From Victivallales bacterium (GTDB lineage Bacteria; Verrucomicrobiota; Lentisphaeria; Victivallales; SZUA-371), in the NCBI GenBank assembly GCA_016936495.1, contig JAFGXT010000173.1, positions 1 through 59,633 of the forward strand: a DNA stretch of 59,633 bases, in the 5' to 3' direction. The notes below the pieces were generated by a model. That model made no database searches and was not told the origin of the DNA. It worked only from the letters and a program-made list of their open reading frames with translations. The translations under genes and the position numbers were made by a program. Below, piece after piece: positions 1-8,374 of the stretch; the first letter of the stretch is position 1; each line of letters starts with the position of its first letter.

Positions 1-1
1 C

Positions 2-238
2 GCTGACGCTAAAGCCGCACTGGAGGTGTTTGAGAACTTCAACACCGTCCTTGACGTCTTTGATCTGGAACCGGCGGAGGAGGAAGTCCCTGCCGGTATA
101 ATGGCATTGGCGGAAAAACGCCAGGAGGCTCGCCAGAATAAAGATTTTGCCGCTGCCGACGCGCTCAGAGATGAGCTAAAGGAGCAAGGGTGGTTTATAG
201 AGGATAACCCCGGAGGCTGGCGTGTAAAGCGCCTGTAG
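2..238 (+). CDS. cysS: Cysteinyl-tRNA synthetase, C-terminal fragment (5' end outside window)
   Basis: This is the last 78 residues of a reading frame that enters from the left edge (ADAKAALEVFENFNTVLDVF...). The ORF track starts it at an internal GTG, but the frame is open to base 2, so the gene begins upstream of the window. The segment AEKRQEARQNKDFAAADALRDEL followed by a GWFIEDNPGGWRVKR ending matches the C-terminal helical domain and tail of class I cysteinyl-tRNA synthetases, which normally read R..AR..KDFA.AD.IRDEL...G...DT..G. The enzyme charges tRNA-Cys in the cytoplasm. The catalytic HIGH and KMSKS motifs lie outside the window and cannot be checked. Confidence 0.85.
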   Translation, partial: ADAKAALEVFENFNTVLDVFDLEPAEEEVPAGIMALAEKRQEARQNKDFAAADALRDELKEQGWFIEDNPGGWRVKRL

Positions 239-282
239 AGCCGTTTACGCTTCCGCTTCGGAAACAGTATGAGGAATAAAAA

Positions 283-657
283 ATGAGTGATTTAAGTGGT
301 CTGAAGATTCTGGTTATTGAAGATACTGACATGCTTTTGGAATTCCATGAAAGTTGGATGAAAGCGTTTAAAATAAACTCATTTTTGTTTCTTGACGGAC
401 GGAGCGGGCTGGAATATTTTCATAAAGACCCGGATATAGATCTGGTCATACTTGATCTGGATCTGCCGGATATTTCCGGTTATGAGGTTTTCGCTGAGAT
501 ACGGCAGCATCGCGTGGAGTTGCCGGTAATCATTTCCAGTGGGTACAATGATGACTTTTCCGGGTTTAACAGCGACTCCCGTGTGATTGTCCTGCAAAAA
601 CCTTTTTCCTTGTCCCAGGTAACTGAAGCGGTGGGGCGTCTGACCCGCAGGGCGTGA
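283..657 (+). CDS. Single-domain response regulator (CheY-like receiver)
   Basis: A 124-residue protein made only of a receiver domain. The acidic pair E13-D14 (VIEDTD), the phospho-acceptor D58 in VILDLDLPDISG, the S/T position in ISSGYND and the lysine in QKPF are all present. No output domain follows, so it probably acts by protein-protein contact or as a phosphate relay. A GAGG ribosome site precedes the ATG. No histidine kinase is adjacent; the nearest sensors are the hybrid kinases at 27.5 and 33.4 kb. Partner unknown. Confidence 0.85.
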   Translation: MSDLSGLKILVIEDTDMLLEFHESWMKAFKINSFLFLDGRSGLEYFHKDPDIDLVILDLDLPDISGYEVFAEIRQHRVELPVIISSGYNDDFSGFNSDSRVIVLQKPFSLSQVTEAVGRLTRRA

Positions 658-695
658 TGCTGTAAAGTTTTTGAATTTAAGGTAAATAAAGCTAT

Positions 696-1724
696 ATGCA
701 AGAGATATTATCTCTTTTAAATTATTCCGCACAGGCTGTGGCGGCGGTGATGCTGATCGCTCTGGTCGGGGTTATTCTGGTCAGAACGCGGGTAATGGAA
801 AAGAAAGATTTCAAGCCTCTTGGACAACTTGTTTTCTATGCCGCATTGCCTTGTCTGCTGTTTACCAAGGTGGCCGCCGCCATAGATTTGGGCACTTTGG
901 CGCGGCTTTGGATATTGCCGGTAAGTTGTTTCCTTTTTATCGGTGCGGGTATGCTGATCGGCATTTTGCTGGTAAAGGTGGTAAAACCGGCGGAGGATAT
1001 TAAAAAGGGATTGATCGCCGCGTGTGCGTTCAGCAATGCCGGATATTTGCCGATTCCGCTGATCGCCGCCGTTACTTCCATTTTTCCGGTGTTTCGCAAT
1101 ACTGAGAACTCCGGCGCGCTGGGGATAGCTTATATTTCCGCCTTTCTGATATTTTATTCGCCGCTGACCTGGACGGTCGGGTTCAGTTTGATCTCGGGTA
1201 AAAAATTGCGGCATACCAGCATAAAGAACATTATCAATCCTCCCGTGGCGGGAATGTTGCTGGGAGTGTTGGCAGGAATCACTCCGCCGATAAGGAATAT
1301 GTTGCTGGAACCCGGTACCTGGTCGAATTCTTTGTTCAAGGCGGCGCAAACGCTGGGTTTGGGGGCAATACCTTGTGTGTTGATTATTCTTGGAGCTTCT
1401 CTGGCGCATGGACCGGAACGCAGTGGTATCAGTAAGCGTGTGCTGGCGGGAGTGGTCGCCGCCAAGCTGGTGATTATGCCTTTGTTTGGATTGCTGTATA
1501 TATTTCTGCTCCGGTACTTTGAATTTTATGAAGTCAATCTGGTGATGGCTGTGGTGTTGATGGTCGAGGCAACGAGCCCGCCCGCCAATAATCTGGCGGT
1601 TATGTGCAATCTGTCCAATCAGCAGATCGAATCGAGGATGGCGGCGGTACTGTTCTGGGTATATCTTTTTTGTATTCCCGCACTAACTTTTTTTATTCTT
1701 TTGACGATACAAATATTCCAGTAG
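696..1724 (+). CDS. AEC-family (auxin efflux carrier-like) membrane transporter
   Basis: A 342-residue, very hydrophobic protein with about ten predicted membrane segments. The first runs from about residue 10 (QAVAAVMLIALVGVILV). It has the AEC pattern of an N-terminal half ending in an AFSNAGYLPIPLI motif and a C-terminal half with EATSPPANNLAVMC, matching the conserved NxG and PxxNN signatures of the bacterial MleP/YfdV/Mem_trans group. Bacterial members move organic acids, malate or malonate being examples; the substrate here cannot be read from sequence. It lies 20 bases upstream of the glycosyltransferase and may be co-transcribed with it. Confidence 0.8.
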   Translation: MQEILSLLNYSAQAVAAVMLIALVGVILVRTRVMEKKDFKPLGQLVFYAALPCLLFTKVAAAIDLGTLARLWILPVSCFLFIGAGMLIGILLVKVVKPAEDIKKGLIAACAFSNAGYLPIPLIAAVTSIFPVFRNTENSGALGIAYISAFLIFYSPLTWTVGFSLISGKKLRHTSIKNIINPPVAGMLLGVLAGITPPIRNMLLEPGTWSNSLFKAAQTLGLGAIPCVLIILGASLAHGPERSGISKRVLAGVVAAKLVIMPLFGLLYIFLLRYFEFYEVNLVMAVVLMVEATSPPANNLAVMCNLSNQQIESRMAAVLFWVYLFCIPALTFFILLTIQIFQ

Positions 1725-1743
1725 ATATACGAAGGAGACTTTT

Positions 1744-3198
1744 ATGGACAAGACAAGCGAGCTGCGCAAGCTGTACCGGACGGCGAGGAAACAATTTGAT
1801 GAAGCCGGAAAGCTGCATATGAAGGCTCATCCGCCGGGCTATGAACAATTTTTTTATGAAGCGCTTGATATGCTTTATCAATTTCGTGGCGACGCTGACC
1901 AGTATTACGCGGCAACTGCCGGAGAGGTCATTTCCAGACTGTTTTCCATAGATATTTGTACCGGTTACAGTTTTTTTCATGATGATGCCGTAATAAAAAA
2001 AGTATGGGCGATATATGACGCCGCCGCCGCGATAGTGGTTAAGAAATTCGACCGTCCACGGGAACTGCGACGGAAACCACCTTATAAAATAGCCTGCATA
2101 TCCATGGTTTTCGGCGACGCGATAGCTCCGGTGAAAGCGCTGAGCAGTTTCGCTATGGCGCTGGATCGGAAACTGTTCGAACCGCTTGTCCTTGTTACTA
2201 ATCAACTTGACACTATGAGGCGTTTTTCTAAAGGGATGCGCGCTTATTTCGATACTGAAACCGGCAGAAAACTGATAAATTGCGGCATTCCTGTCGGCGG
2301 AATCCCAACCCAGGAAAATATGACTGATCTGGCAGGACAGTTGATAAAGAATTGTTATGATCTGGAAATAGACATAGTTGTATCCAATGGTTCGGCATTT
2401 TGTTTCCCCGAAGCCTGCCTGGCGTGCTCCCGCGGTATCGGATCGTTCTTCAACATGCATCGTGGCTTTCCGCTATATTCCAGTGGTGTTGACGCGATTC
2501 TCCACTGGGTCAAAGCCACCCGTCAGCAACAGCTCGGCCCCTGGCTGGAGGCTGGACGCAAGGTTATTGATTACCGTGATGGTATCAGTGTGCCGCCGCT
2601 GCCGGAAAAAATGCCACAAAAAGATACTTCGGTGGTTCGGCTGGTTACCGCCAGTAATCATCTGGCCAAACGTCTTACACCCGAATTCTGCGCTATGATA
2701 AACCGGATAATGAAAGATTTTCCGCAGACTCGATATTCATTGATAGGCGGCGGAGAAAAAGAAGAGATATTGTCGCGTTTTGCGCCGGGAGTGCGTAAGC
2801 GTATCACTTGCCATGGTTCCGTGATCGGAATTGAAAACATGATGAAGATATTCCTGGAATGCGATATTTATTTAAATGAATTTCCTGTGTCTGGCGTTCG
2901 CGTATGTTTGGAAGCTATGTGCTCGTGTCTACCGGTTGTTACTATGAAGTGCGGGGATATGCATGTGAACGCTACCGCCGCCGAGCATGTGGGAGACTTC
3001 GCTATATTGGAAAACGATCCGGAAAAATATTATCAGCTTACTCGCGATCTTATTACAGATATGGAAAAACGTCGTTCCGTCGGTATGGCGTTGCGCCGGC
3101 GTATGGAAGAACATTATGATCACAATGTGTCTTTTGGCAAGCTCTCAATGGAACTGCTCAGAGCACATGAAGAAAAACTTAATACTATGAACGCTTAA
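1744..3198 (+). CDS. GT-B fold glycosyltransferase-like protein
   Basis: A 484-residue soluble protein with no signal peptide. Its C-terminal half has the layout of GT-B glycosyltransferases: a nucleotide-sugar Rossmann domain with SLIGGGEKEEIL, then a SGVRVCLEAMCSCLPVVTMKCG stretch resembling the donor-binding E-x7-E loop of GT4/GT41-like enzymes. The N-terminal 120 residues are helical and not recognisable. The middle section (ACISMVFGD...) resembles the acceptor-side Rossmann half. An AAGGAG ribosome site lies just before the ATG. Acceptor and sugar are unknown. It could belong to surface polysaccharide or protein glycosylation. Confidence 0.6.
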   Translation: MDKTSELRKLYRTARKQFDEAGKLHMKAHPPGYEQFFYEALDMLYQFRGDADQYYAATAGEVISRLFSIDICTGYSFFHDDAVIKKVWAIYDAAAAIVVKKFDRPRELRRKPPYKIACISMVFGDAIAPVKALSSFAMALDRKLFEPLVLVTNQLDTMRRFSKGMRAYFDTETGRKLINCGIPVGGIPTQENMTDLAGQLIKNCYDLEIDIVVSNGSAFCFPEACLACSRGIGSFFNMHRGFPLYSSGVDAILHWVKATRQQQLGPWLEAGRKVIDYRDGISVPPLPEKMPQKDTSVVRLVTASNHLAKRLTPEFCAMINRIMKDFPQTRYSLIGGGEKEEILSRFAPGVRKRITCHGSVIGIENMMKIFLECDIYLNEFPVSGVRVCLEAMCSCLPVVTMKCGDMHVNATAAEHVGDFAILENDPEKYYQLTRDLITDMEKRRSVGMALRRRMEEHYDHNVSFGKLSMELLRAHEEKLNTMNA

Positions 3199-3205
3199 AA
3201 CAGGC

Positions 3206-4075
3206 TTATTCTGTGCGGCGATATTGTTCTCGGAAGGCACGCGGTGATATTTTTTTGATTTTAAGAAATTGCCGGTTGAAGTTGGACAGATTGGAGAAGC
3301 CGGCATCGAAACATATTTCCGCCACTGTTTTGTCGGTGTTTATCAAGGCATGACACGCTTTGCCGGTTTTTGACTCGTTGACGTAGTCGATGAAACGCTT
3401 GAATGTGGTACGACGGAAATAACGGCTGAAAGCTTCAGGGCTCATTCCTGCTTTGCGGGCGGTCTTGCCCAACGAGGGCGACTCGCCATTTTCCAGGCAG
3501 GCATGGATGTAGGCGATGATATTGTTAGCGCGATGGTCTTCTCCGACCGCCAGTTCCGTGTCCGCTTTTACCGAGGACAACCGCCGGTAATCCGATTCCG
3601 ATAAGGTGTGCAATATGCGCAATAGTATGATGATGCGTTGCGCCCCGTGAGCGTGAATTAAGCGTTCCAGCAGTGGACTTACCCGTCGAGCGCTGTCCTC
3701 TGAAAAATCCAGTCCGTAAACTGAATCTTTGAGCATCCGGCTTATTTGCGTCATTTCCGGTAGCTCGAACAACTCTTTGCCCGCAAAGTCTTTGCGAAAT
3801 TGAACCACCCGGGCGTGTCCCCAGCTGTCAGAAAGACTGTCCTGCGGAGAATTATAGTAGTGATGCGGCGCCATCGGTCCGATAAGAGCGAGGTTGCCCG
3901 GTTCGAAACAGTCAACGCTATCTCCAATAAAACGCGTCCCGAAGCTGGATACGATATAAGTCAGTTCATATTCGGGGTGAACATGAAAACAGCAATCTAT
4001 CACGGCGCCGATTTCGTCGTGAACCTTAAAGGTCTGATTGTGACCCGGAAGAATTTTTTCGTAATTATAACGCAT
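3206..4075 (-). CDS. AraC-family transcriptional regulator
   Basis: 289 residues. The N-terminal half looks like a cupin ligand-binding domain (HVHPEYELTYIV, and GNLALIGPMAPHHYYN). The C-terminal 100 residues carry the two helix-turn-helix units of AraC/XylS regulators, ending in ICFDAGFSNLSNFNRQFLK and a SPRAFREQYR tail. It is transcribed divergently from the NagB-like gene across a 116-base gap, so it most likely controls the amino-sugar cluster at 4.2-7.0 kb. Ligand unknown. Its 3' end lies 8 bases from the 3' end of the upstream glycosyltransferase, in convergent orientation. Confidence 0.88.
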   Translation of the reverse strand: MRYNYEKILPGHNQTFKVHDEIGAVIDCCFHVHPEYELTYIVSSFGTRFIGDSVDCFEPGNLALIGPMAPHHYYNSPQDSLSDSWGHARVVQFRKDFAGKELFELPEMTQISRMLKDSVYGLDFSEDSARRVSPLLERLIHAHGAQRIIILLRILHTLSESDYRRLSSVKADTELAVGEDHRANNIIAYIHACLENGESPSLGKTARKAGMSPEAFSRYFRRTTFKRFIDYVNESKTGKACHALINTDKTVAEICFDAGFSNLSNFNRQFLKIKKISPRAFREQYRRTE

Positions 4076-4191
4076 ATGCTTAATTTATCCATCTTTGTCA
4101 AAAAAGTATCATATATGGCTAAAACTTCAATAGAATATCTAATCAAAAAACTGTAAAATATAGTAAAAGTAATTTAATTGGAGAAAATATT

Positions 4192-5121
4192 ATGAGCAGA
4201 GCTTTGAGTTCAGTAGCACCACAGTGGTGGGATTATACTACGCTTGACCGTGAGATACTTGATGAGGCGGCACGACTTAAGGCGGAAGATCTTTCCGCTT
4301 TGTCCCGTGAAGGTTTCCAGGTGAAATTTTATGATACTGTTGAAGATTTTTACCTTGCCGAGGCGTTGGAATACATCAATGCCTGGCAGCAGGCGACTGC
4401 CGAAGACCCCTGTGGAATTTGCGGTCCGATTGGTCCTACCGAGCAATTGCCGCTGGTGGCGCGTCTGGTCAATGAATTGAATATTGATCTGAAGCACTGT
4501 CATTTCTGGGGTATGGACGAATGGATCGTGGACGGTCGTGAAGCCGGACGTGATTTCCCGCTTGGTTTCGCCAAAGCCGACTGGGATCTATGCTTCAGCC
4601 GCATCCGTCCGGAACTGCTTATGCCTGCGGAGAATATTCATTTTCCGGCTTTTGATACCACCGAGTATATTGCCTCCTGGGATCGTGCCCGTTGTGCCGT
4701 CATCCAAGGCGGACAGGGCGAGACCAAACATTGGGCTTTTAATGATCCAGTCAAGCGTGAAGGCAAATACGCCGATAATCCTCCCACTCCTGAAGAGTAT
4801 CTGCAACTCAGCACGCGCGAGGTCGAGTTGCATCCGATGACCCTTATCCAGAATGCGCGCACTTCCGGTGGTGGTGTGGTTCAGAATGTGCCTACACGTG
4901 CGCTGACCGTCGGCCCGGTTCAGACCTGGAAGGCGGAAAAAGTTTCGATATGGCATCCGGGTCATCACGATAATCCTTTTGGAATGAGACTATCCACTCT
5001 GATGATCGGTAAAAAGATCATTGATACTTCCGTACCGATGTCGCTGTTGGCGTTGCATCCGAATGTTCAATTTAATTTCTTGCGCTCCGGTATTGGCGAA
5101 TGCAGTGTGGAAATGCATTAA
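4192..5121 (+). CDS. Glucosamine-6-phosphate deaminase/isomerase-like protein (NagB family)
   Basis: 309 residues. It keeps the NagB-type sugar-phosphate isomerase fold signatures: a GPIGPTEQ loop near residue 80, the HFWGMDEW strand with D109 (equivalent to the catalytic Asp72 of E. coli NagB) and [14 protein letters not shown] at 173-186, corresponding to the G-x-G-x-D-G-H-I-A-F-N-E-P motif. H180 is kept, but the Asp two residues before the His is Thr178 here, so the chemistry may differ from true NagB. A GGAG site precedes the ATG. It is the first gene of a cluster with a PIG-L deacetylase and a PfkB kinase, suggesting amino-sugar catabolism. The exact substrate is an inference. Confidence 0.75.
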   Translation: MSRALSSVAPQWWDYTTLDREILDEAARLKAEDLSALSREGFQVKFYDTVEDFYLAEALEYINAWQQATAEDPCGICGPIGPTEQLPLVARLVNELNIDLKHCHFWGMDEWIVDGREAGRDFPLGFAKADWDLCFSRIRPELLMPAENIHFPAFDTTEYIASWDRARCAVIQGGQGETKHWAFNDPVKREGKYADNPPTPEEYLQLSTREVELHPMTLIQNARTSGGGVVQNVPTRALTVGPVQTWKAEKVSIWHPGHHDNPFGMRLSTLMIGKKIIDTSVPMSLLALHPNVQFNFLRSGIGECSVEMH

Positions 5122-5133
5122 AAAGGTGAGTTT

Positions 5134-5931
5134 ATGACAAAAAAAGTATTTGCCGTAGCCGCGCATCCAGATGATATTGAACTGATGATGGCAGGAACTT
5201 TGTTTCAGCTCAGAGACGCGGGTTGCGAACTGCATTATATGAATATCGCCAACGGTGATTGCGGTTCGGCGGAATATGACAGGCCGACATTGGCGCGTGT
5301 ACGACGGGAGGAAGCTATGCAGGCGGCGCGATTCCTGAAAGCTCAGTTTCATGAAAGTCTGTGCAGTGATTTGGAAATATTCTATGACACCGGACTGCTT
5401 AAACGTATGACCGCGGTTATACGTGAAGTCAAACCGGATATATTGCTGGTACATTATCCTTTTGATTATATGGAGGATCATTGCAACGCGTCCCGTCTGG
5501 CAGTGGGAGCGGCATTCTGCCGGGGGATGATGAATTTTGTATCAGAACCGTCACTGCCTCCGATCCTGAATGATGTAACGGTGTATCATGCCATGCCTCA
5601 CGGGATGCGTGATATGCTTGGACGTCGTGTAGAGGCTGACTTTTTTGTTAATATCAGCCCCGTGATCGAACTTAAACAGGAAATGCTTTCGCAACATCGC
5701 AGTCAAAAGGAATGGCTGGATGTGAGTCAGGGAATGGATTCGTATCTGCTGGAAATGCGGTGTCAGGCGGAAAAATGCGGGCGTGCTTCCGGAAAGTACA
5801 AGCATGCCGAGGGCTGGATACGACATAACCATTTGGGCTTCTGCGCCGCCGATGCAAATCCGCTCGCGGAACTGCTGCAAACGGCTGTGTGTGCGGTTAA
5901 TCATAAACTCAGGGATGATAATGATGAATAA
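5134..5931 (+). CDS. PIG-L/LmbE family deacetylase
   Basis: 265 residues. It has the family's metal-binding AAHPDDIE motif at residues 9-16 and the downstream HYPFDYMEDHCNAS stretch that supplies the third zinc ligand. The family removes acetyl groups from N-acetylglucosamine moieties (for example MshB, BshB, PIG-L and archaeal diacetylchitobiose deacetylase). No signal peptide is visible, so it is cytoplasmic. It starts 12 bases after the NagB-like gene with a GGTGAG site, and its stop overlaps the start of the PfkB kinase. This points to translation as one operon and to deacetylation of an imported N-acetylated sugar. Confidence 0.85.
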   Translation: MTKKVFAVAAHPDDIELMMAGTLFQLRDAGCELHYMNIANGDCGSAEYDRPTLARVRREEAMQAARFLKAQFHESLCSDLEIFYDTGLLKRMTAVIREVKPDILLVHYPFDYMEDHCNASRLAVGAAFCRGMMNFVSEPSLPPILNDVTVYHAMPHGMRDMLGRRVEADFFVNISPVIELKQEMLSQHRSQKEWLDVSQGMDSYLLEMRCQAEKCGRASGKYKHAEGWIRHNHLGFCAADANPLAELLQTAVCAVNHKLRDDNDE

Positions 5932-7042
5932 CGATGTGATTGTTGCCGGATATATATGCTTGGATCTGCTGCCGGAATTGTATCCGGCAGATAACGGGAC
6001 ACCTTTTGAGTACGTTCCGGGCAAGCTTCTGGAGGTAGGCGGTACCCGTGCCGCCTGTGGAGGCGCGGTGCCAAATACCGGATTGGCTCTGCATAAGCTC
6101 GGACATCGTCCGCGACTGCTTGGCAGGGTCGGCGTCGATGCTTTCGGAAACATTGTCAGCGCCCTGGTGGAAGGCGCGGGGCAGGGGCTTTCACGTTCGC
6201 TTATAAATGATGAACAGCTTTATACCGCCAATACTTTTATCATCAGTCCGCCCGGGCAGGATCGCATGTTTCTGGCTCATGCTGGAGCTAATCGAAATTT
6301 CAGTTCAGACGATGTGCTCAACGCTGGATTCGATGACGTAAGACTTCTGCATTTCGGTTATCCGCCACTATTGGATCATTCATTTCGCGATAACGGCAAT
6401 GATACAAAAAAGATGTTTCAGGTCGCTAAGAGCAGGAATGTAACTACTTCACTGGATATGTGCTTGCCCGATCCAGGAGCGGGATCCGCCAAAATCGACT
6501 GGAATGCCTGGCTGGATAACGTTTTGCCGCAAGTGGATGTGTTTCTGCCTTCAATCGATGAATTGGTCTTTATGTTGGGAAATGATAAACTTAGTCATCT
6601 AGCGGATAAATTATTGCAACGCGGTGTCGCTGTCGTTGTTATAAAGCTAGGTTCTCAAGGGGTTTATGTGAAAATAACTGACAATCCGAAGCGCTTGGCG
6701 CAAATGGGTGCTTGTGCTCCCGTACACCTGGAACAATGGCAGAATATGGAATTTATGGTGCCGTGTTTTGAGGCAAAAGTCAAAGGAACTACCGGAGCTG
6801 GAGATTGCACCATTGCCGGATTTTTATCGGGATTGCTGCGTGGCATGAGTGCCGCCGATGCCGGAAGATTTGCCTGTGCCGTGGGGTCTTGCAACGTTGA
6901 AGCACCTGATGCTTACAGTGGATTAATGGATTTCGACGCGACGCTTAAGCGGCTCAATTCCGGATGGAATATGGAAGATGACTGTGTAGATAAAAAAATA
7001 TGGCGGAAAACCAACGCCGGAGTTTATGCGCGGAGTGGATGA
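5921..7042 (+). CDS. PfkB-family sugar kinase
   Basis: About 373 residues from ATG 5921 (or 5924). The ORF track start at 5783 lies deep inside the PIG-L gene, and an AGGGAT site at 5911-5916 supports the later start. It has the ribokinase N-terminal signature (VAGYICLDLLP, then GGTRAACGGAVPNTGLAL) and the ATP/anion-hole motif GTTGAGDCTIAGFLSG with the catalytic Asp. PfkB kinases phosphorylate free sugars or sugar phosphates. In this operon the likely substrate is the deacetylated amino sugar, whose phosphate would feed the NagB-like enzyme. The 11-base overlap with the upstream gene implies translational coupling. Confidence 0.85.
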   Translation: MMNNDVIVAGYICLDLLPELYPADNGTPFEYVPGKLLEVGGTRAACGGAVPNTGLALHKLGHRPRLLGRVGVDAFGNIVSALVEGAGQGLSRSLINDEQLYTANTFIISPPGQDRMFLAHAGANRNFSSDDVLNAGFDDVRLLHFGYPPLLDHSFRDNGNDTKKMFQVAKSRNVTTSLDMCLPDPGAGSAKIDWNAWLDNVLPQVDVFLPSIDELVFMLGNDKLSHLADKLLQRGVAVVVIKLGSQGVYVKITDNPKRLAQMGACAPVHLEQWQNMEFMVPCFEAKVKGTTGAGDCTIAGFLSGLLRGMSAADAGRFACAVGSCNVEAPDAYSGLMDFDATLKRLNSGWNMEDDCVDKKIWRKTNAGVYARSG

Positions 7043-7333
7043 AAAAAATAAAGCCGCGCAGCGGTATAAGCTCAACCGGCAGTGCCGGGACGGGACCAGC
7101 GCCGGAACGCTGGTCGCCGCAGGCGAAATGTATTCACCTGCAACGCATTGTGATTCACTAAAGCTTGGTACGTTAATAACATTTTCCCTGAGCGGGCGAA
7201 GCAATGCGAAAGGGAAAATGTTATGGAGAAGTATTTCTGCAATATAATCGGTTTTTCTACTCATTGAGGTGCCGAAATAATTGTTTGAATTGATAAAGAT
7301 TAAAGTAGTTAATGCGACTATATGGAGTTTTAT
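7043..7333 (+). other. Structured intergenic region with several inverted repeats
   Basis: No convincing gene. A 73-residue ORF here lacks any recognisable feature. The segment is unusually rich in hairpins: GACCAGCG/CGCTGGTC at 7094-7115 (6-base loop), GCAGGCGAA/TTCACCTGC just after it (one G-T pair), and a 14-bp perfect stem ATAACATTTTCCCT/AGGGAAAATGTTAT at 7176-7224 with a 21-base loop. None is followed by a T-run, so they are not standard terminators. They may be a decayed repeat element, an mRNA leader structure or processing sites between the kinase gene and the dehydrogenase gene. Confidence 0.5.
7176..7224. repeat. 14-bp perfect inverted repeat
   Basis: Left arm 7176-7189 (ATAACATTTTCCCT) pairs perfectly with right arm 7211-7224 across a 21-base loop. 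It sits about 110 bases upstream of the mannitol-dehydrogenase-like gene and is not followed by a T-run. Function unknown. Confidence 0.7.
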
Positions 7334-8374
7334 ATGAGCACTTTTTTAGGTATAGGTATGGGGCCGATACAGACGGGGATTTTTTTAAGCGGCGCCAGTC
7401 TTGGAGGAATGAAACGTCTGGTGGTGGCGGATGTTGATGCGGAGCTGGTATCCGCGGTTCGCGCTGCGGGTTGTCTTGAGGTTAATATTGCCGGACACGA
7501 ATCAATCCGGCGCGAACTTATAAAAAATGTCGAGATATATAATCCTGCGGATCCCGGAGATTTGCGTCGCCTGGTGGGAATTGCGGCGGAAGCCGGTGAA
7601 ATTGCCACCGCGCTGCCGGGAGTTAATTTTTTCAAGCATATAGCTCCGTGGCTTAAGGATGCTTTTGCATTGAACCCTGAACACAAACGCTTTATTTATA
7701 CGGCTGAAAATGACAATTACGCGGCGGAAAAGCTCGAGAGAGAAATAAACGGCAACTTTCCTCGTACTCATTATCTTAACACGGTGGTGGGCAAAATGAG
7801 CAAAGTGTGTTCGATTGCCGATACCCCGGAATTTGAGCTCGCGCCATTGTGTCCCGGCATTGAACGCGCTCATCTGGTAGAGGAATTCAACCGGATATTG
7901 ATCAGTTCAGCTCCGGAAATAGAAACCCGTCAAGTTCAGAACCTCCACGTGAAAACCAATCTGCTGCCTTTTGAAGAAGCCAAGCTTTACGGGCATAACG
8001 CCATTCATTTTATGCTCGGCTGGAAAGGAGCTCAAGTTCATTTGACTGGAATGCATGAGCTTAGCAAGCATCCGGAACTCATCGCCGCTGCCCGCGAAGC
8101 CTTTGTAAATGAATGCGGCAAAGCGCTATGCCGTAAGTGGCGCGACGCTGATCCTCTGTTTACCGAAGACGGTTTTGCCGCATATGCCGATGACTTGCTG
8201 CAAAGAATGGTAAATCCCTTTTTGCGTGATCGTATCGACCGCATCATCCGCGATCTGCCGAGGAAGCTGGATTGTAATGACCGCGTACTGGGAACCATCC
8301 GCATGTGCCTGAATCAAGACGTTACTCCTCTAAAATTTATGGAACTGGCGGTGGATTGTTTGCGTCAAGTCTGA
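7334..8374 (+). CDS. Mannitol dehydrogenase-family NAD(P)-dependent oxidoreductase
   Basis: 346 residues from ATG 7334, chosen over the ORF-track ATG at 7322 because GGAG at 7324-7327 lies six bases before it. An N-terminal Rossmann domain with FLGIGMGPIQTGIFLSGA is followed by an all-helical C-terminal half. There KTNLLPFEEAKLYGHNAIH resembles the catalytic K-x-x-L-N-x-x-H region of polyol-specific long-chain dehydrogenases such as mannitol-1-phosphate 5-dehydrogenase. It would interconvert a polyol or polyol phosphate and a ketose or ketose phosphate. The substrate is not resolved. Its 3' end overlaps the convergent Rrf2 gene by 10 bases. Confidence 0.65.
   Translation: MSTFLGIGMGPIQTGIFLSGASLGGMKRLVVADVDAELVSAVRAAGCLEVNIAGHESIRRELIKNVEIYNPADPGDLRRLVGIAAEAGEIATALPGVNFFKHIAPWLKDAFALNPEHKRFIYTAENDNYAAEKLEREINGNFPRTHYLNTVVGKMSKVCSIADTPEFELAPLCPGIERAHLVEEFNRILISSAPEIETRQVQNLHVKTNLLPFEEAKLYGHNAIHFMLGWKGAQVHLTGMHELSKHPELIAAAREAFVNECGKALCRKWRDADPLFTEDGFAAYADDLLQRMVNPFLRDRIDRIIRDLPRKLDCNDRVLGTIRMCLNQDVTPLKFMELAVDCLRQV

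Noticed and set aside
7171-7230. Possible integron attC site
   Set aside because: The inverted repeat is present, but the core-site pattern GTTRRRY is not matched and there is no integrase or cassette array.
7026-7247. 73-residue plus-strand ORF in the hairpin-rich gap
   Set aside because: It overlaps the end of the kinase gene, has no ribosome site, no recognisable feature and a repeat-driven composition.
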